Assembly: GCA_001870995.2 (NCBI GenBank)
Contig: MLAV02000006.1
Coordinates: 248,001-312,000, forward strand
DNA: 64,000 nucleotides
Direction: 5' to 3'
Origin: Chitinophaga sp. CB10
GTDB lineage: Bacteria; Bacteroidota; Bacteroidia; Chitinophagales; Chitinophagaceae
Position numbers and translations under genes: made by a program. The notes below the pieces were generated by a model, which searched no databases, had not been told where the DNA came from, and saw only the letters and a list, made by a program, of their open reading frames with translations. Below are positions 35,607-44,143 of the stretch, in pieces; the stretch's first letter is position 1; the number at the start of each line of letters is the position of its first letter.

Positions 35607-36068
35607 TTACAGCAGCGCCTTCTTCAAATTGCCGATAGCCGCGCTATGCAGCCCGTGGTGATAAGCGGAAAACGCCAGGGCGCCTCCCAGGTCGTTAATG
35701 AGCAGTCCGTTGGACAGCGTCACAGGCGTATAGCCGTCGAAGTGGCCTGCTTTATACAGCTCCGTTACCCGTGGCAGGGCCGCTGCCAGCTCCTGTTTGA
35801 TCAGCGCGGTATCTTCGTCGCTGAGTACGCCTTCCGGTTTGGTGCCGCGGCGGAAGCGGGCCATGAATGCTTCGTCCAGGTTGGAAGGCTTCCCGGCGGC
35901 CTTGTAGAACATAAGCTCGTCCGTCACCAGGAGGTGACCCAGGTTCCAGAGAATATTATTGTTAAATCCCGCCGGCACGCGGTTCAGCTGTTCGTTGCTC
36001 AATTCATTGAATAAATCCAGGTACCTGTTTCTGATGTGGCTGATGACTTCGATATTGGTGGCAATCAT
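35607..36068 (-). CDS. DinB-family protein
   Basis: A 153-residue four-helix-bundle protein. Typical DinB features are NNILWNLGHLLVTDELM with the first metal-ligand histidine, PKPE-like loop RRGTKPEGVLSDEDTALIKQ, and the C-terminal LAFSAYHHGLHSAAIGNL with the other histidines. DinB proteins include bacillithiol-type S-transferases and other metal-dependent enzymes; a definite role cannot be assigned here. The gene is convergent with the DUF72 gene. Confidence 0.88.
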   Translation of the reverse strand: MIATNIEVISHIRNRYLDLFNELSNEQLNRVPAGFNNNILWNLGHLLVTDELMFYKAAGKPSNLDEAFMARFRRGTKPEGVLSDEDTALIKQELAAALPRVTELYKAGHFDGYTPVTLSNGLLINDLGGALAFSAYHHGLHSAAIGNLKKALL

Positions 36069-36153
36069 AGTATAAATTTTGAGCCGTGAAAGTAGTAAAA
36101 TTTCAAAACAGCCCCATCAGCCTTTACAGATAAATTCTATACAGTTTATGCCA

Positions 36154-37461
36154 TTAAAACTGAATGATGAAAACGTACCACATGGTATTGTGCTGGGAGA
36201 TGGCGTGCATGGAATACTGGTAGTTCAGCACCTGCAGGATGCTCAGCACCGGCGCTGTGGGCGCAAAGGAGGCCCAGCTGAACAGCAGTTGTCCGCCGGG
36301 GAGGATGAACTCCCTGGCTTCCGCCAGGAAGCGCTGTAGCAGCAGTACGGGCGGATTGCTGATTTTCCAGATATCTTCCAGGATGGGGAGGTTGCCGAAG
36401 ATGAAATGATATTTACCGGTGATGTTATCGAACAGGTCCGACTGGACGACGCTGATCTGCTCCGTATAGCCGTGCATGCGGACGTTCAGTTGCGTGTTGG
36501 CCACCGCCCTTGGGCTGATGTCCGCCGCGACGGCCGCCGCCGCGCCGCCGCGGACAGCGAGGATGCTGATGATGCCGGTGCCGCAGCCGATGTCCAGCAC
36601 GCGGCGGCCCTGCATGTCCGGCAGGTGTTGCAGGAGCAGGGGCGTGGAGTTGGTCAGTTGTTTATCGGGAGAAAATACGCCGTCCAGCGCCCAAAGTCGT
36701 ATATCCTGCACCGTTATTTCGTAATCCGGGTGGTCGAGCAGGTAGCGCCAGGGCGTGATCTTCCTGCGATGGAGGATGATCTTCTGGTAGAGCCTGAAGG
36801 GCCGCTGGCCCAGCGTTTGGCGCAGGTAGGCGATGATGTTGTGCTTATGGAGGCTGTAAGGCGTGGGGTATTGGTCGAAAAAGAGGGAGAGGGAATGGTA
36901 CAGCGCTTCATGATCTGGGTAATGAATGGCCGCCGGCACGGAAAAGGTCAGGTAGTTCCTCCCGGCCAGCGCCTTCATTACCTGTGGGTAGGTTGGTTGA
37001 TAATCTCTTTGTATGTTCTGGTAGAAATATTCTTTCAGGGGGCCGTAATCTTCTTCCTGCCCGTTGACGACGATGACCAGCATGCCGTTTTCCGTCAGCG
37101 CGGACAACATTTTGTCTACCGCCGCCTGCTTGTGCTGGAAGTAATAGAACACGTGCGAGGCGATGATGAGGTCGTACTGCTGCGGTAATACCGCTTCTTC
37201 CCAGCTGCTGTTGATTACCTGCACCTCTGCCGGCAGTTGTACCCCGTCTGTATTTTTTTCCACTACTGTATATTGCCGGAAGTAATGCCCCAGCTGCTGG
37301 TGGAAGACGGGCGTGGTGCCCATGCCTATTTCCAGGCAGGATTGGAGCTTTTCGTGGGCCATCAGTTTGCGGATGCTGTTGATGATGATGGTCTTTTCGT
37401 CCGACTGCCGGGTGAATTCGTTGAAATATTGCTGGTTGAAGAGGAGCGCGTCAGTAGTCAT
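36154..37461 (-). CDS. Two-domain SAM-dependent methyltransferase
   Basis: A 435-residue protein with two Rossmann methyltransferase domains in one chain. The first (residues about 30-190) has a weak motif I (CLEIGMGTTPVF), VVEKNTDG as the acidic motif II, and DLIIASHVFYYFQ. The second (about 270-430) has a complete motif I (VLDIGCGTGIISILAV), AADISPRAVANTQLNVRMHG, and a motif IV FGNLPI close to the (N/D)PPY of RsmC/PrmA/HemK enzymes. That motif suggests a nitrogen-methyltransferase on protein, RNA or a small molecule. A middle region of about 80 residues has no clear family. Upstream is the divergent MFS pump. Confidence 0.75.
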   Translation of the reverse strand: MTTDALLFNQQYFNEFTRQSDEKTIIINSIRKLMAHEKLQSCLEIGMGTTPVFHQQLGHYFRQYTVVEKNTDGVQLPAEVQVINSSWEEAVLPQQYDLIIASHVFYYFQHKQAAVDKMLSALTENGMLVIVVNGQEEDYGPLKEYFYQNIQRDYQPTYPQVMKALAGRNYLTFSVPAAIHYPDHEALYHSLSLFFDQYPTPYSLHKHNIIAYLRQTLGQRPFRLYQKIILHRRKITPWRYLLDHPDYEITVQDIRLWALDGVFSPDKQLTNSTPLLLQHLPDMQGRRVLDIGCGTGIISILAVRGGAAAAVAADISPRAVANTQLNVRMHGYTEQISVVQSDLFDNITGKYHFIFGNLPILEDIWKISNPPVLLLQRFLAEAREFILPGGQLLFSWASFAPTAPVLSILQVLNYQYSMHAISQHNTMWYVFIIQF

Positions 37462-37566
37462 TGTTTTGGCGTTTACTTTAAGTTAATGGGTAAGACTGCA
37501 TCGGGGTTGCAGATTTTACGCACCCCTGCGGAACAATTCGCCGGGTTCACTGTTCTACCTGGTTGT

Positions 37567-39117
37567 ATGGAATCAGTTGCATTAAACAGCGCGGCAGGCC
37601 GCTGGATTATGATCTCCGCCATTATGGCGAGCACCATGGCGTTTATTGACGGTACAGCGCTGAACGTGGTGCTGCCTTCCCTGCAGCATGCGCTGGATGC
37701 CAGCGCGGCGGCGCTGTTCTGGGTATTGAATGCGTACATGCTCATGCTGGCATCGCTGATACTGATCGGGGGCGCATTGGGGGACAGGCTGGGGCGCAAG
37801 CGTGTATTTATGGCCGGTATCATCGTATTTATCATTGGCTCCGCCTGTTGCGGTATTTCGGCTACGGCCGGGCAGCTGATTGCCTTCCGGGCATTGCAGG
37901 GGGTTGGCGGCGCGTTTATGATCCCCGGCAGCTTAAGCCTTATTTCCGCTACCATTCACGAAAAGGAGCGGGGCAAGGCGGTGGGCACCTGGTCCGCCGC
38001 TACGACGTTTGTGACCATGGCGGGGCCGCTGCTGGGCGGTTGGCTGGCGGATGCCGGCTGGTGGCGCTACATCTTTTTCATCAATGTACCGTTGGGCTTG
38101 GCCGCGCTGCTGATCCTGTGGCGGCATGTGCCGGAAAACCGCGATGAGGAGGACGTGCAGGGGCCGGTGGATTATCCCGGCGCAGTCTTCATTGCACTGG
38201 GCCTGGCATCGCTGACGTATGGCTTCCTGTCCATGCCGGCGGCGGGGTGGCAGCATCCCCGTGTATTCGTCACCGTTATAGCGGGCGTCCTCTTGCTGGG
38301 GGTTTTTTTGTGGAGAGAATCAAGGATTCCGTTCCCGATGATGTCCCTCAAGCTGTTTCAGAACCGCGTTTTCCTGGGCGCCAATCTTTTATGTTTCTTT
38401 CTTTACGCGGGCCTGCACGGGGCCATGTTGTTTTTATCCCTCAACCTGGTACAGGTGCAGGGGTATTCGCAGTTGCAGTCCGGCTTTACCTTCCTGCCGT
38501 TTTCCCTGATGATGATCCTGTTTAGTCGCACCATGGGCGCGCTGGCGGACAAATACGGCCCCCGCCTGTTCCTCACTGCCGGCCCGGCGATCGCCGGCAT
38601 CGGGATGCTGCTGATGTCCACCATCAGGGAAACGAGGGGTTTTGCCGATTATTTCAAAACCTATTTTCCCGGCATTATGATCTTTGGCGCAGGGATGGCC
38701 ATTACGGTATCCCCGCTAACGGCGGCCGTGATGGGGTCCGTAGGAAAGCAGCTGGCCGGTACGGCTTCCGGGGTGAACAACGCCGTAACGCGGATTGCCA
38801 CGGTATTTTCCACCGCCGTTTTTGGCGGGCTGGCGGTGATGTTTTTTTCCACCTATACGCAGCATGCCGTGGCCGGCCTGGGGTTGAATGCCCGGGAGCA
38901 GGCGCTGGTGTTGCAGCAGGCCGCCTCCCTGGGAGATGCGAAAGCGCCCGCAAGCGTAGTGCAGCAGGCGCAGGTAGCGGCTATTTATAAAGCGGCCTTT
39001 ATTGATACCTATAGTCATATCCTGAAAATATGCGGGGTGCTTGGCCTGGTGGCCGGACTGCTGGCATTCATCTACCTGAAAAATAACCAGGCCAGTGATA
39101 AAAATTACTCCCAATAG
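37567..39117 (+). CDS. MFS drug/solute exporter of the DHA2 (14-helix, EmrB/QacA) family
   Basis: About 516 residues from the ATG at 37567 (MESVALNSAAGRWIMISAIM); the frame is open further upstream, but that part is opposite the methyltransferase gene. Fourteen membrane segments are predicted. Motif D1 is in STMAFIDGTALNVVLPSL, motif A in GGALGDRLGRKRVFMAGI, and motif C in GPLLGGWLADAGWWRYIFFINVP. The 14-helix type exports drugs or toxic metabolites with protons. No TetR/MarR regulator is adjacent. An ATG at 37486 would add 27 residues. Confidence 0.9.
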   Translation: MESVALNSAAGRWIMISAIMASTMAFIDGTALNVVLPSLQHALDASAAALFWVLNAYMLMLASLILIGGALGDRLGRKRVFMAGIIVFIIGSACCGISATAGQLIAFRALQGVGGAFMIPGSLSLISATIHEKERGKAVGTWSAATTFVTMAGPLLGGWLADAGWWRYIFFINVPLGLAALLILWRHVPENRDEEDVQGPVDYPGAVFIALGLASLTYGFLSMPAAGWQHPRVFVTVIAGVLLLGVFLWRESRIPFPMMSLKLFQNRVFLGANLLCFFLYAGLHGAMLFLSLNLVQVQGYSQLQSGFTFLPFSLMMILFSRTMGALADKYGPRLFLTAGPAIAGIGMLLMSTIRETRGFADYFKTYFPGIMIFGAGMAITVSPLTAAVMGSVGKQLAGTASGVNNAVTRIATVFSTAVFGGLAVMFFSTYTQHAVAGLGLNAREQALVLQQAASLGDAKAPASVVQQAQVAAIYKAAFIDTYSHILKICGVLGLVAGLLAFIYLKNNQASDKNYSQ

Positions 39118-39182
39118 CATGGTTTGTACAGCTGCGGCCATGGCGTAAGCGCTATTTTTACAGTGAACCTAATGTACTGGTT

Positions 39183-39860
39183 ATGAAACTGTTTAAGTAC
39201 CTTATTTCTTGTTCCTTAATAATTATTACGAGTATGACCGCATGTTCGCAGGATGAAAAGCACCGGAGCGTGAAAGATTTGCTGACGGCTGCTGCCGATA
39301 ATGACACTACCGCCATTCAATCCCTGTTGAAGGCAAATGCCAACCTGGAGGCGCGCGACAGTAAAAAACGCACGCCGCTGATGGTAGCCGCCTATCATCA
39401 TCATACGGCCGCCGCCGCCATGCTGATTACTGCCGGCGCGGATGTAAACGCGCAGGATGATATGCTGAACAGTCCGTTCCTCTACGCCGGCGCGGAAGGC
39501 TATACGGATATACTGCAACTTTGCCTGCATGCCGGCGCGCGCTTCGACGTGTACAACCGTTATGGCGGCTCCGCGCTGATCCCGGCTTGCGAAAGAGGGC
39601 ATGTAGACGTCGTGAAAACCTTGCTGGCCGTGAAGGATTTCCCGATCGACCATGTGAACCGCCTGGGGTGGACGGCCTTGCTGGAGGCTATCATCCTTAG
39701 CAATGGCGGGCCTAAGCATGTGGAAATTGTGCAGTTACTGGTAGATGCGGGGGCTAATGTGAACCTGGCGGATGGAGATGGCGTGAGCCCGTTGGCGCAT
39801 GCCCGGACTAAAGGTTTTACGGCGATCGTGAAGATATTGGAAAAGGCGGGCGCCAGGTAG
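39183..39860 (+). CDS. Ankyrin-repeat lipoprotein
   Basis: A 225-residue protein with a lipobox (MKLFKYLISCSLIIITSMTA then CSQ). The rest is five or six ankyrin repeats, such as LEARDSKKRTPLMVAAYHHH, VNAQDDMLNSPFLYAGAEGY, and VNLADGDGVSPLAHARTKGF. Ankyrin stacks bind other proteins; the partner here is unknown. It is a periplasmic or outer-membrane protein from its lipid anchor. It is convergent with the TonB receptor gene, with a strong hairpin between the stops. Confidence 0.88.
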   Translation: MKLFKYLISCSLIIITSMTACSQDEKHRSVKDLLTAAADNDTTAIQSLLKANANLEARDSKKRTPLMVAAYHHHTAAAAMLITAGADVNAQDDMLNSPFLYAGAEGYTDILQLCLHAGARFDVYNRYGGSALIPACERGHVDVVKTLLAVKDFPIDHVNRLGWTALLEAIILSNGGPKHVEIVQLLVDAGANVNLADGDGVSPLAHARTKGFTAIVKILEKAGAR

Positions 39861-39862
39861 GG

Positions 39863-39896
39863 CTATGCGCCTGTAAGGCGGGTTACAGGCGCATAG
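39863..39896. terminator. Bidirectional 14-base hairpin between convergent genes
   Basis: Perfect arms CTATGCGCCTGTAA and TTACAGGCGCATAG with loop GGCGGG. It lies 3 bases after the ankyrin stop and 30 bases before the stop of the TonB receptor gene on the other strand. Confidence 0.75.
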
Positions 39897-39925
39897 GTGA
39901 ATGTTTTGAAAGTGTTGTGCGGGGC

Positions 39926-41920
39926 TTAGAAACTATACTTCACCGCCACATAAAAATTCGCCGGCGCCTGTACAAAATACTTCACATTACCCAGTCCATC
40001 CGTCGCGCCATTATTGTAGTAATGCGCATTGGTAACGTTGTTGGCAAACAGGGAGAAGGTATAACGTTGAAGGCTATACTGCGCGCGGGCATTCAAAAGA
40101 AAGTATCCGTCCAGCAGGGCGGTGTTCGCAAAATCGATATAGGAACCGCTCTGGTAGCGGCCTGCCAGCCCCAGTACCCAGCGGTCCCGCCGGTAGGTTA
40201 CTTCCTGGTTGATGATCCATTCCGGCGTCAGCACCGGTCTGAAAGTAGTTTCCTGTTCTTTGATCGCGCTATGGTTAAACGAGCTGTTGTTGCTTAAAGT
40301 AAAACTTTTACCCAGCTGGTAGCTGGCGCTGAATTCCACGCCGGTTCTGTAGCTGCGCTTCACATTATTCGTGAGGAGCAGGCCATTGGGGCCTATCTGC
40401 CCGTTCAGTACGATTTCGTTGCGGAAGTTCATATAGTAGCCATTGAGCTGCATGGCGAACCTGCTGCATTTAATTTTAATCCCCAGCTCCTGGTCGATCA
40501 CCGATTCAGGGTCTTTGTTAATAATTGGTTTTCCGGCGCTGCTATCCAGCGGGAGGTCGTCATTGCCAGCGAACATATCGTTGCGCGTGGGCTCCCTGCT
40601 GGTTTTGCCGATGCTGAAATACAAGCTCAGGTGGCTGTTGGCAGCGAAGTCGACCCCTCCCCGCGGATTGAGAAACGCCCAGCGTAGCTGCGGTAACCCC
40701 ACGCTGCCTTTATAATCAAACGTCACATAACGGTATTGCAAATCGCCGAAGAAGGTGAATTGGCGCAGCCGGTATTCCAGTCGCGTACTGGCGCTGGCTT
40801 CATTTTTATTGCCGCGGTTGCGGTACAATTCCCCCAGCGCGTCATCTTCTCCCAGGTGGCGGCGCGTATAGGCGTTCGCGTGAATGCCGGTGGTCCAGCT
40901 GAAATGATCGTTGTAGAGCGTATAGTTACTGAATATGCCTGCGAAGTGGGAGCGGAAGTTATAGTGGAATAAGTTGCCGTTGGAGGCTTCGCCGAAATAG
41001 TTGTTGACATCCATGCCATAGCCGCCGTTGAGGTAGGTGTAATATACGCTGGAATTGAGGATGCTGTGGCTGTTGGGCTGCCATTGGTGTTGCACCTGTA
41101 GCAGGCTTTGCAGGAATTCATCTTTCTCAGCTTTTGTGTTAGCGTTGGCGCGGCGGTTTTTAGCAATCAGTGTATCCGCCACCGGTAGCCAGGCCATGCC
41201 GTTTTGCTGGTGGCCGGCCATGAGGTTCAGCTTCCAGGTGCTTTTAGGCAGGAAAATGGCGCCGCTGATGAAGGCGGACTGGGAGTTGTTGAAGGCATGG
41301 TCCTTATAGCCGTCCGTATATACCTGGGAAGCCCTTGCATAGAAGGCCCTGTTGTTCTTCACGCCGCTATTATGCGCTGCAAACAGCCGGAAGCTGTTGT
41401 AGGAGCCGTATCCCAGGCCAAAGGTGGTGGCCTGCGGCTCTTTCAGGTCCGGCGAAAAGAGCTGTACGCTGCCGGCATAGCTGGCAGCGCCGTTCTTGGA
41501 AGTGCCCGTACCCCGCTGGATCTGCACGTGGCTCAGGGAGGTGAAGAGGTCCGGGTAGTTGGAAAAATAAGCGCCCTGGTCCTCCGGCTCGTTCAGCGGC
41601 ATGCCGTTCAGCGTGGTGTTGATGCGCGTCTGGTCAATCCCACGGATACGGTAGTACGAATAGCCCTGCTGGTTGCCGGCATCGGAGTAGTTGGTGACGG
41701 AAGGCGTTTCCGTGAGCAAGAAGGAAGGCTCCTGCCCGGTATTCTTTTCCCGGATGGCTTTCATATCCAGGTTCTGGTAGGTGACAGGGGTATTTTTTCC
41801 TGCCTGGTAGATGGTGATGCCGTTCAGCTGCCGGGTACTGTCTTTCGTTTGGGCGTCCTGCGCCAGGAGCGGTTGGGTAGCCAGCGCCATGGCAGGTAAT
41901 AGTAGCAGGTGATTCCTCAT
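39926..41920 (-). CDS. TonB-dependent outer-membrane receptor
   Basis: A 664-residue protein with a signal peptide ending near LLAQ. After a short linker the plug domain is clear (SFLLTETPSVTNYSDAGNQQ, IRGIDQTRINTTLNGMPLNE, VQIQRGTGTSKNGAASYAGS). The barrel follows and ends in phenylalanine. There is no CarboxypepD-like extension, which separates it from SusC proteins; it resembles siderophore, metal or vitamin receptors. No SusD partner is adjacent. The ligand is unknown; no Fur-like box was recognised. Confidence 0.9.
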   Translation of the reverse strand: MRNHLLLLPAMALATQPLLAQDAQTKDSTRQLNGITIYQAGKNTPVTYQNLDMKAIREKNTGQEPSFLLTETPSVTNYSDAGNQQGYSYYRIRGIDQTRINTTLNGMPLNEPEDQGAYFSNYPDLFTSLSHVQIQRGTGTSKNGAASYAGSVQLFSPDLKEPQATTFGLGYGSYNSFRLFAAHNSGVKNNRAFYARASQVYTDGYKDHAFNNSQSAFISGAIFLPKSTWKLNLMAGHQQNGMAWLPVADTLIAKNRRANANTKAEKDEFLQSLLQVQHQWQPNSHSILNSSVYYTYLNGGYGMDVNNYFGEASNGNLFHYNFRSHFAGIFSNYTLYNDHFSWTTGIHANAYTRRHLGEDDALGELYRNRGNKNEASASTRLEYRLRQFTFFGDLQYRYVTFDYKGSVGLPQLRWAFLNPRGGVDFAANSHLSLYFSIGKTSREPTRNDMFAGNDDLPLDSSAGKPIINKDPESVIDQELGIKIKCSRFAMQLNGYYMNFRNEIVLNGQIGPNGLLLTNNVKRSYRTGVEFSASYQLGKSFTLSNNSSFNHSAIKEQETTFRPVLTPEWIINQEVTYRRDRWVLGLAGRYQSGSYIDFANTALLDGYFLLNARAQYSLQRYTFSLFANNVTNAHYYNNGATDGLGNVKYFVQAPANFYVAVKYSF

Positions 41921-41970
41921 TGCGTGTAGTCGGTCAGGTTAGATTTTTTGTATTTATTGTAATTTGTACA

Positions 41971-41978
41971 CAAATATA
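41971..41978 (-). promoter_or_regulatory. Predicted -7 element for the TonB receptor gene
   Basis: Minus-strand TATATTTG, exact match to TAnnTTTG, about 50 bases before the ATG at 41920. No good -33 element was picked out. Confidence 0.4.
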
Positions 41979-42092
41979 AGCGGTTTTTTGAAAGCGCCAA
42001 AATCTATGCATTGCCGTAATTTACCGGGCTCAGTCCAAATGCCCGTTCCGCATGGCTTACTATTTGTGAACATCCTTCTTAAAAAGGAGACT

Positions 42093-42662
42093 ATGAAAAA
42101 TTACCTATTGATGATGCCGTTAGCGGTGTTGCTGGCATGTAACAGCGGCGCCAGGCAGGAAGAGAAAAAAGACAGCGCTGCGAATACGGAGCAAAGCACT
42201 TCCAAACATGAGGACTTCATTACCGGCATGGTAACGGCGAACCAGGAAATAATACAGCTGGGGCGGCTCGCGGTAGTGCGTGCGGAGCAGGAGCGGATGC
42301 GCCGCCTGGGCGACACGCTGGTGAGCAAGTATTCAGCCGCCAATGCCCGGCTGGAGCAGCTGGCCGCAAAGGGCAACGTTACCCTGCCGGGGGATACGCT
42401 GCAGCCTTCCAGGGCGGTGGTTAGTCTGACCAATATTAAAGACACGCGTGAGTTTGAACGCAACTGGCTACAGGAAGTAATCGCCGCGCAAAAGGATATA
42501 TCCTACCGTTACAAGCAGGCAGTGGCCTCCAAAGATCCGGAGATCAGCAGCCTGGCTAAGGAGATGGCCGACTTTACAGAGGCCCAGCTGGATGAAGCCA
42601 GTCACATCCAGGAAGACATGCGAAAGCTGATCAACAAAACGGCGAAGGGCGCTGACATGTAA
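42093..42662 (+). CDS. DUF4142-family lipoprotein
   Basis: About 189 residues from the ATG at 42093, which has a strong Shine-Dalgarno site (AAAAGGAGA) just upstream and opens a lipobox (MKNYLLMMPLAVLLAC). After a charged linker the protein is all helical with the DUF4142 pattern: DFITGMVTANQEIIQLGRLA, RRLGDTLVSKYSAANARLEQLA, and ERNWLQEVIAAQKDISYRYKQAV. The family is a ferritin-like helical bundle of unknown function, common as an exported protein in Bacteroidota. An upstream ATG at 41964 would add 43 residues without a signal peptide. Confidence 0.85.
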   Translation: MKNYLLMMPLAVLLACNSGARQEEKKDSAANTEQSTSKHEDFITGMVTANQEIIQLGRLAVVRAEQERMRRLGDTLVSKYSAANARLEQLAAKGNVTLPGDTLQPSRAVVSLTNIKDTREFERNWLQEVIAAQKDISYRYKQAVASKDPEISSLAKEMADFTEAQLDEASHIQEDMRKLINKTAKGADM

Positions 42663-42763
42663 CTGCAGTATCGGGTTTTAACTTCATATCTCAACCGTAA
42701 TTACAAAGCAAATCGCCCTATTTGTGTTTGAACCCGATTTATCACATCCCTCAAAAAACACCC

Positions 42764-43873
42764 ATGAGCCTAAATTCCATTTATCTGGCAGGAGGCATTG
42801 CTGCGCTCCTGCTGTTTGGCGCCTGTGCCAAACAAGTGAAAAACGATCCAAAAATTGCTGTAGCACCCGCTGGCACTGAAGCGGTAGCCCCTGATCCGAA
42901 CGGGGTTCGTTTGCACCAGTTCCTGCGCGACAATGGTCCTGTAATGGAGCGTTATGATGTTTCCATGCAGGATGGCATCACTATCAAAAGCCGCAGCGGC
43001 AAGGTGTACACCATCGGCCGCAACTCGCTGATCAGGCCTGATGGTAGCCCTGCTACCGGCCCTATCACCCTGTACATTAAGGAGGTGAGCACTGCCGCAG
43101 GGATGATTTTCGCGGACAAGCCCACTGCTACCAGTGCAGGCGAGCCGCTGGAATCCTTCGGCGAATTTTACGTAGCTGCCAAACAGGGTAGTGTGGACCT
43201 GAAGCTGCGTCCGGATTCCGGCGTGCGCGTGCAGGCGCCGGCGAAGGTGAATGCCGAACGTATCCCGATGTGGAATGGCGACACCACCGTTACCATGGAC
43301 CTCACCGGTTACAATTACGTGAACCAGCTGATCACCGTAAGCACTCCGGTGAGCGCCAACAAAGGCGTGGATTGGAACCAGGTAACAAATCCTGCTTCCG
43401 CGTTTGCGCTGTTCAATGGCGCTAACGGTACGCTTAATTTCCGGCTGGACAGTTTGCTGACCTGGGTTAACTGCGATCGCCTTATGAGCAATCCCAACCC
43501 TAAAACCACTGTACTGGCTTATTTTGCATCCAATTTCAATCCTGCTACCCGTACCAGTTACGGCGGAGAAGAGCCTACCATGCTGTTCTTCAAACCGGCA
43601 GGTATCAACAGTGTGATTAAATTCTACAACCTGATCTTCATGCCGCCGGCAGGCTTCGAAGGTTTCCTGAGCTACCAGAATACTATTCCGGTTGGTCAGG
43701 CAGGAACTTTCCTGGCAATTTCTTCTATCGGCGGACAGTTTTATGCAGAGCAGAAAGATGTGGTGATTCCTGCGCCGCCTGCCGGGCAGAACTACGTGGC
43801 GTTTTCGTTTAATCCAACGCCGGTAACGCCTGCGCAGCTGATCTCGCTGATCAACAGCATGAATACCAAATAA
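42764..43873 (+). CDS. Hypothetical lipoprotein
   Basis: About 369 residues from the ATG at 42764, with a lipobox in MSLNSIYLAGGIAALLLFGA followed by C. The mature part is rich in beta strands (SRSGKVYTIGRNSLIRPDGS, GPITLYIKEVSTAAGMIFAD, GEPLESFGEFYVAAKQGSVD). The early segment, with DGSPATGPITLYIKEV and GEFYVAA, resembles the carboxypeptidase-regulatory-like fold seen in several Bacteroidota surface proteins, but I cannot place it in a family. A strong terminator follows, so it is a single-gene unit. Confidence 0.75.
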   Translation: MSLNSIYLAGGIAALLLFGACAKQVKNDPKIAVAPAGTEAVAPDPNGVRLHQFLRDNGPVMERYDVSMQDGITIKSRSGKVYTIGRNSLIRPDGSPATGPITLYIKEVSTAAGMIFADKPTATSAGEPLESFGEFYVAAKQGSVDLKLRPDSGVRVQAPAKVNAERIPMWNGDTTVTMDLTGYNYVNQLITVSTPVSANKGVDWNQVTNPASAFALFNGANGTLNFRLDSLLTWVNCDRLMSNPNPKTTVLAYFASNFNPATRTSYGGEEPTMLFFKPAGINSVIKFYNLIFMPPAGFEGFLSYQNTIPVGQAGTFLAISSIGGQFYAEQKDVVIPAPPAGQNYVAFSFNPTPVTPAQLISLINSMNTK

Positions 43874-43888
43874 GGGCAAGTTTCAACG

Positions 43889-43920
43889 GCCGCTAAAGGT
43901 TGATTAGCGGCTGTTTTTTT
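43889..43920 (+). terminator. Intrinsic terminator after the lipoprotein gene
   Basis: Perfect eight-base stem GCCGCTAA/TTAGCGGC followed by TG and seven T. Its right half is also the start of the repeat unit described next. Confidence 0.85.
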
Positions 43921-43960
43921 CTCGCAAAGCGGCGTAAGGGGGCAAAGGGGCAAAGGATTT
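43904..43960. repeat. Terminator-linked repeat, copy 1 (57 bases)
   Basis: Begins with TTAGCGGCTGTTTTTTT (the terminator's right arm and T-tract) and continues CTCGCAAAG, GGCGTAAGG, GGCAAAGGGG and CAAAGGATTT. It differs from copies 2 and 3 by C instead of T after CGCAAAG, and it lacks the 33-base tail. Confidence 0.9.
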
Positions 43961-44050
43961 TTAGCGGCTGTTTTTTTCTCGCAAAGTGGCGTAAGGGGGC
44001 AAAGGGGCAAAGGATTTTTAAGAATCCTTGTATGCTGGGCATATGGCCGC
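43961..44050. repeat. Terminator-linked repeat, copy 2 (90 bases)
   Basis: Same 57-base body as copy 1, then a tail with the hairpin AAGGATT-tttaag-AATCCTT and TGTATGCTGGGCATATGGCC, ending at the GC that joins copy 3. Confidence 0.9.
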
Positions 44051-44140
44051 TTAGCGGCTGTTTTTTTCTCGCAAAGTGGCGTAAGGGGGCAAAGGGGCAA
44101 AGGATTTTTAAGAATCCTTGTAAGCCGGGTATATGCACTC
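44051..44140. repeat. Terminator-linked repeat, copy 3 (90 bases)
   Basis: Nearly identical to copy 2, with small changes in the tail (TGTAAGCCGGGTATATGCACTC). It ends 3 bases before the stop of the minus-strand hypothetical gene. The GCCGC at its left junction pairs with its own GCGGC, so the terminator-like hairpin is partly rebuilt at this copy. Confidence 0.9.
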
Positions 44141-44143
44141 CAT

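Noticed and set aside
43904..44140. CRISPR array
   Set aside because: Copies are direct and nearly joined without unique spacers, and no cas genes are present; better explained as terminator-linked repeats.
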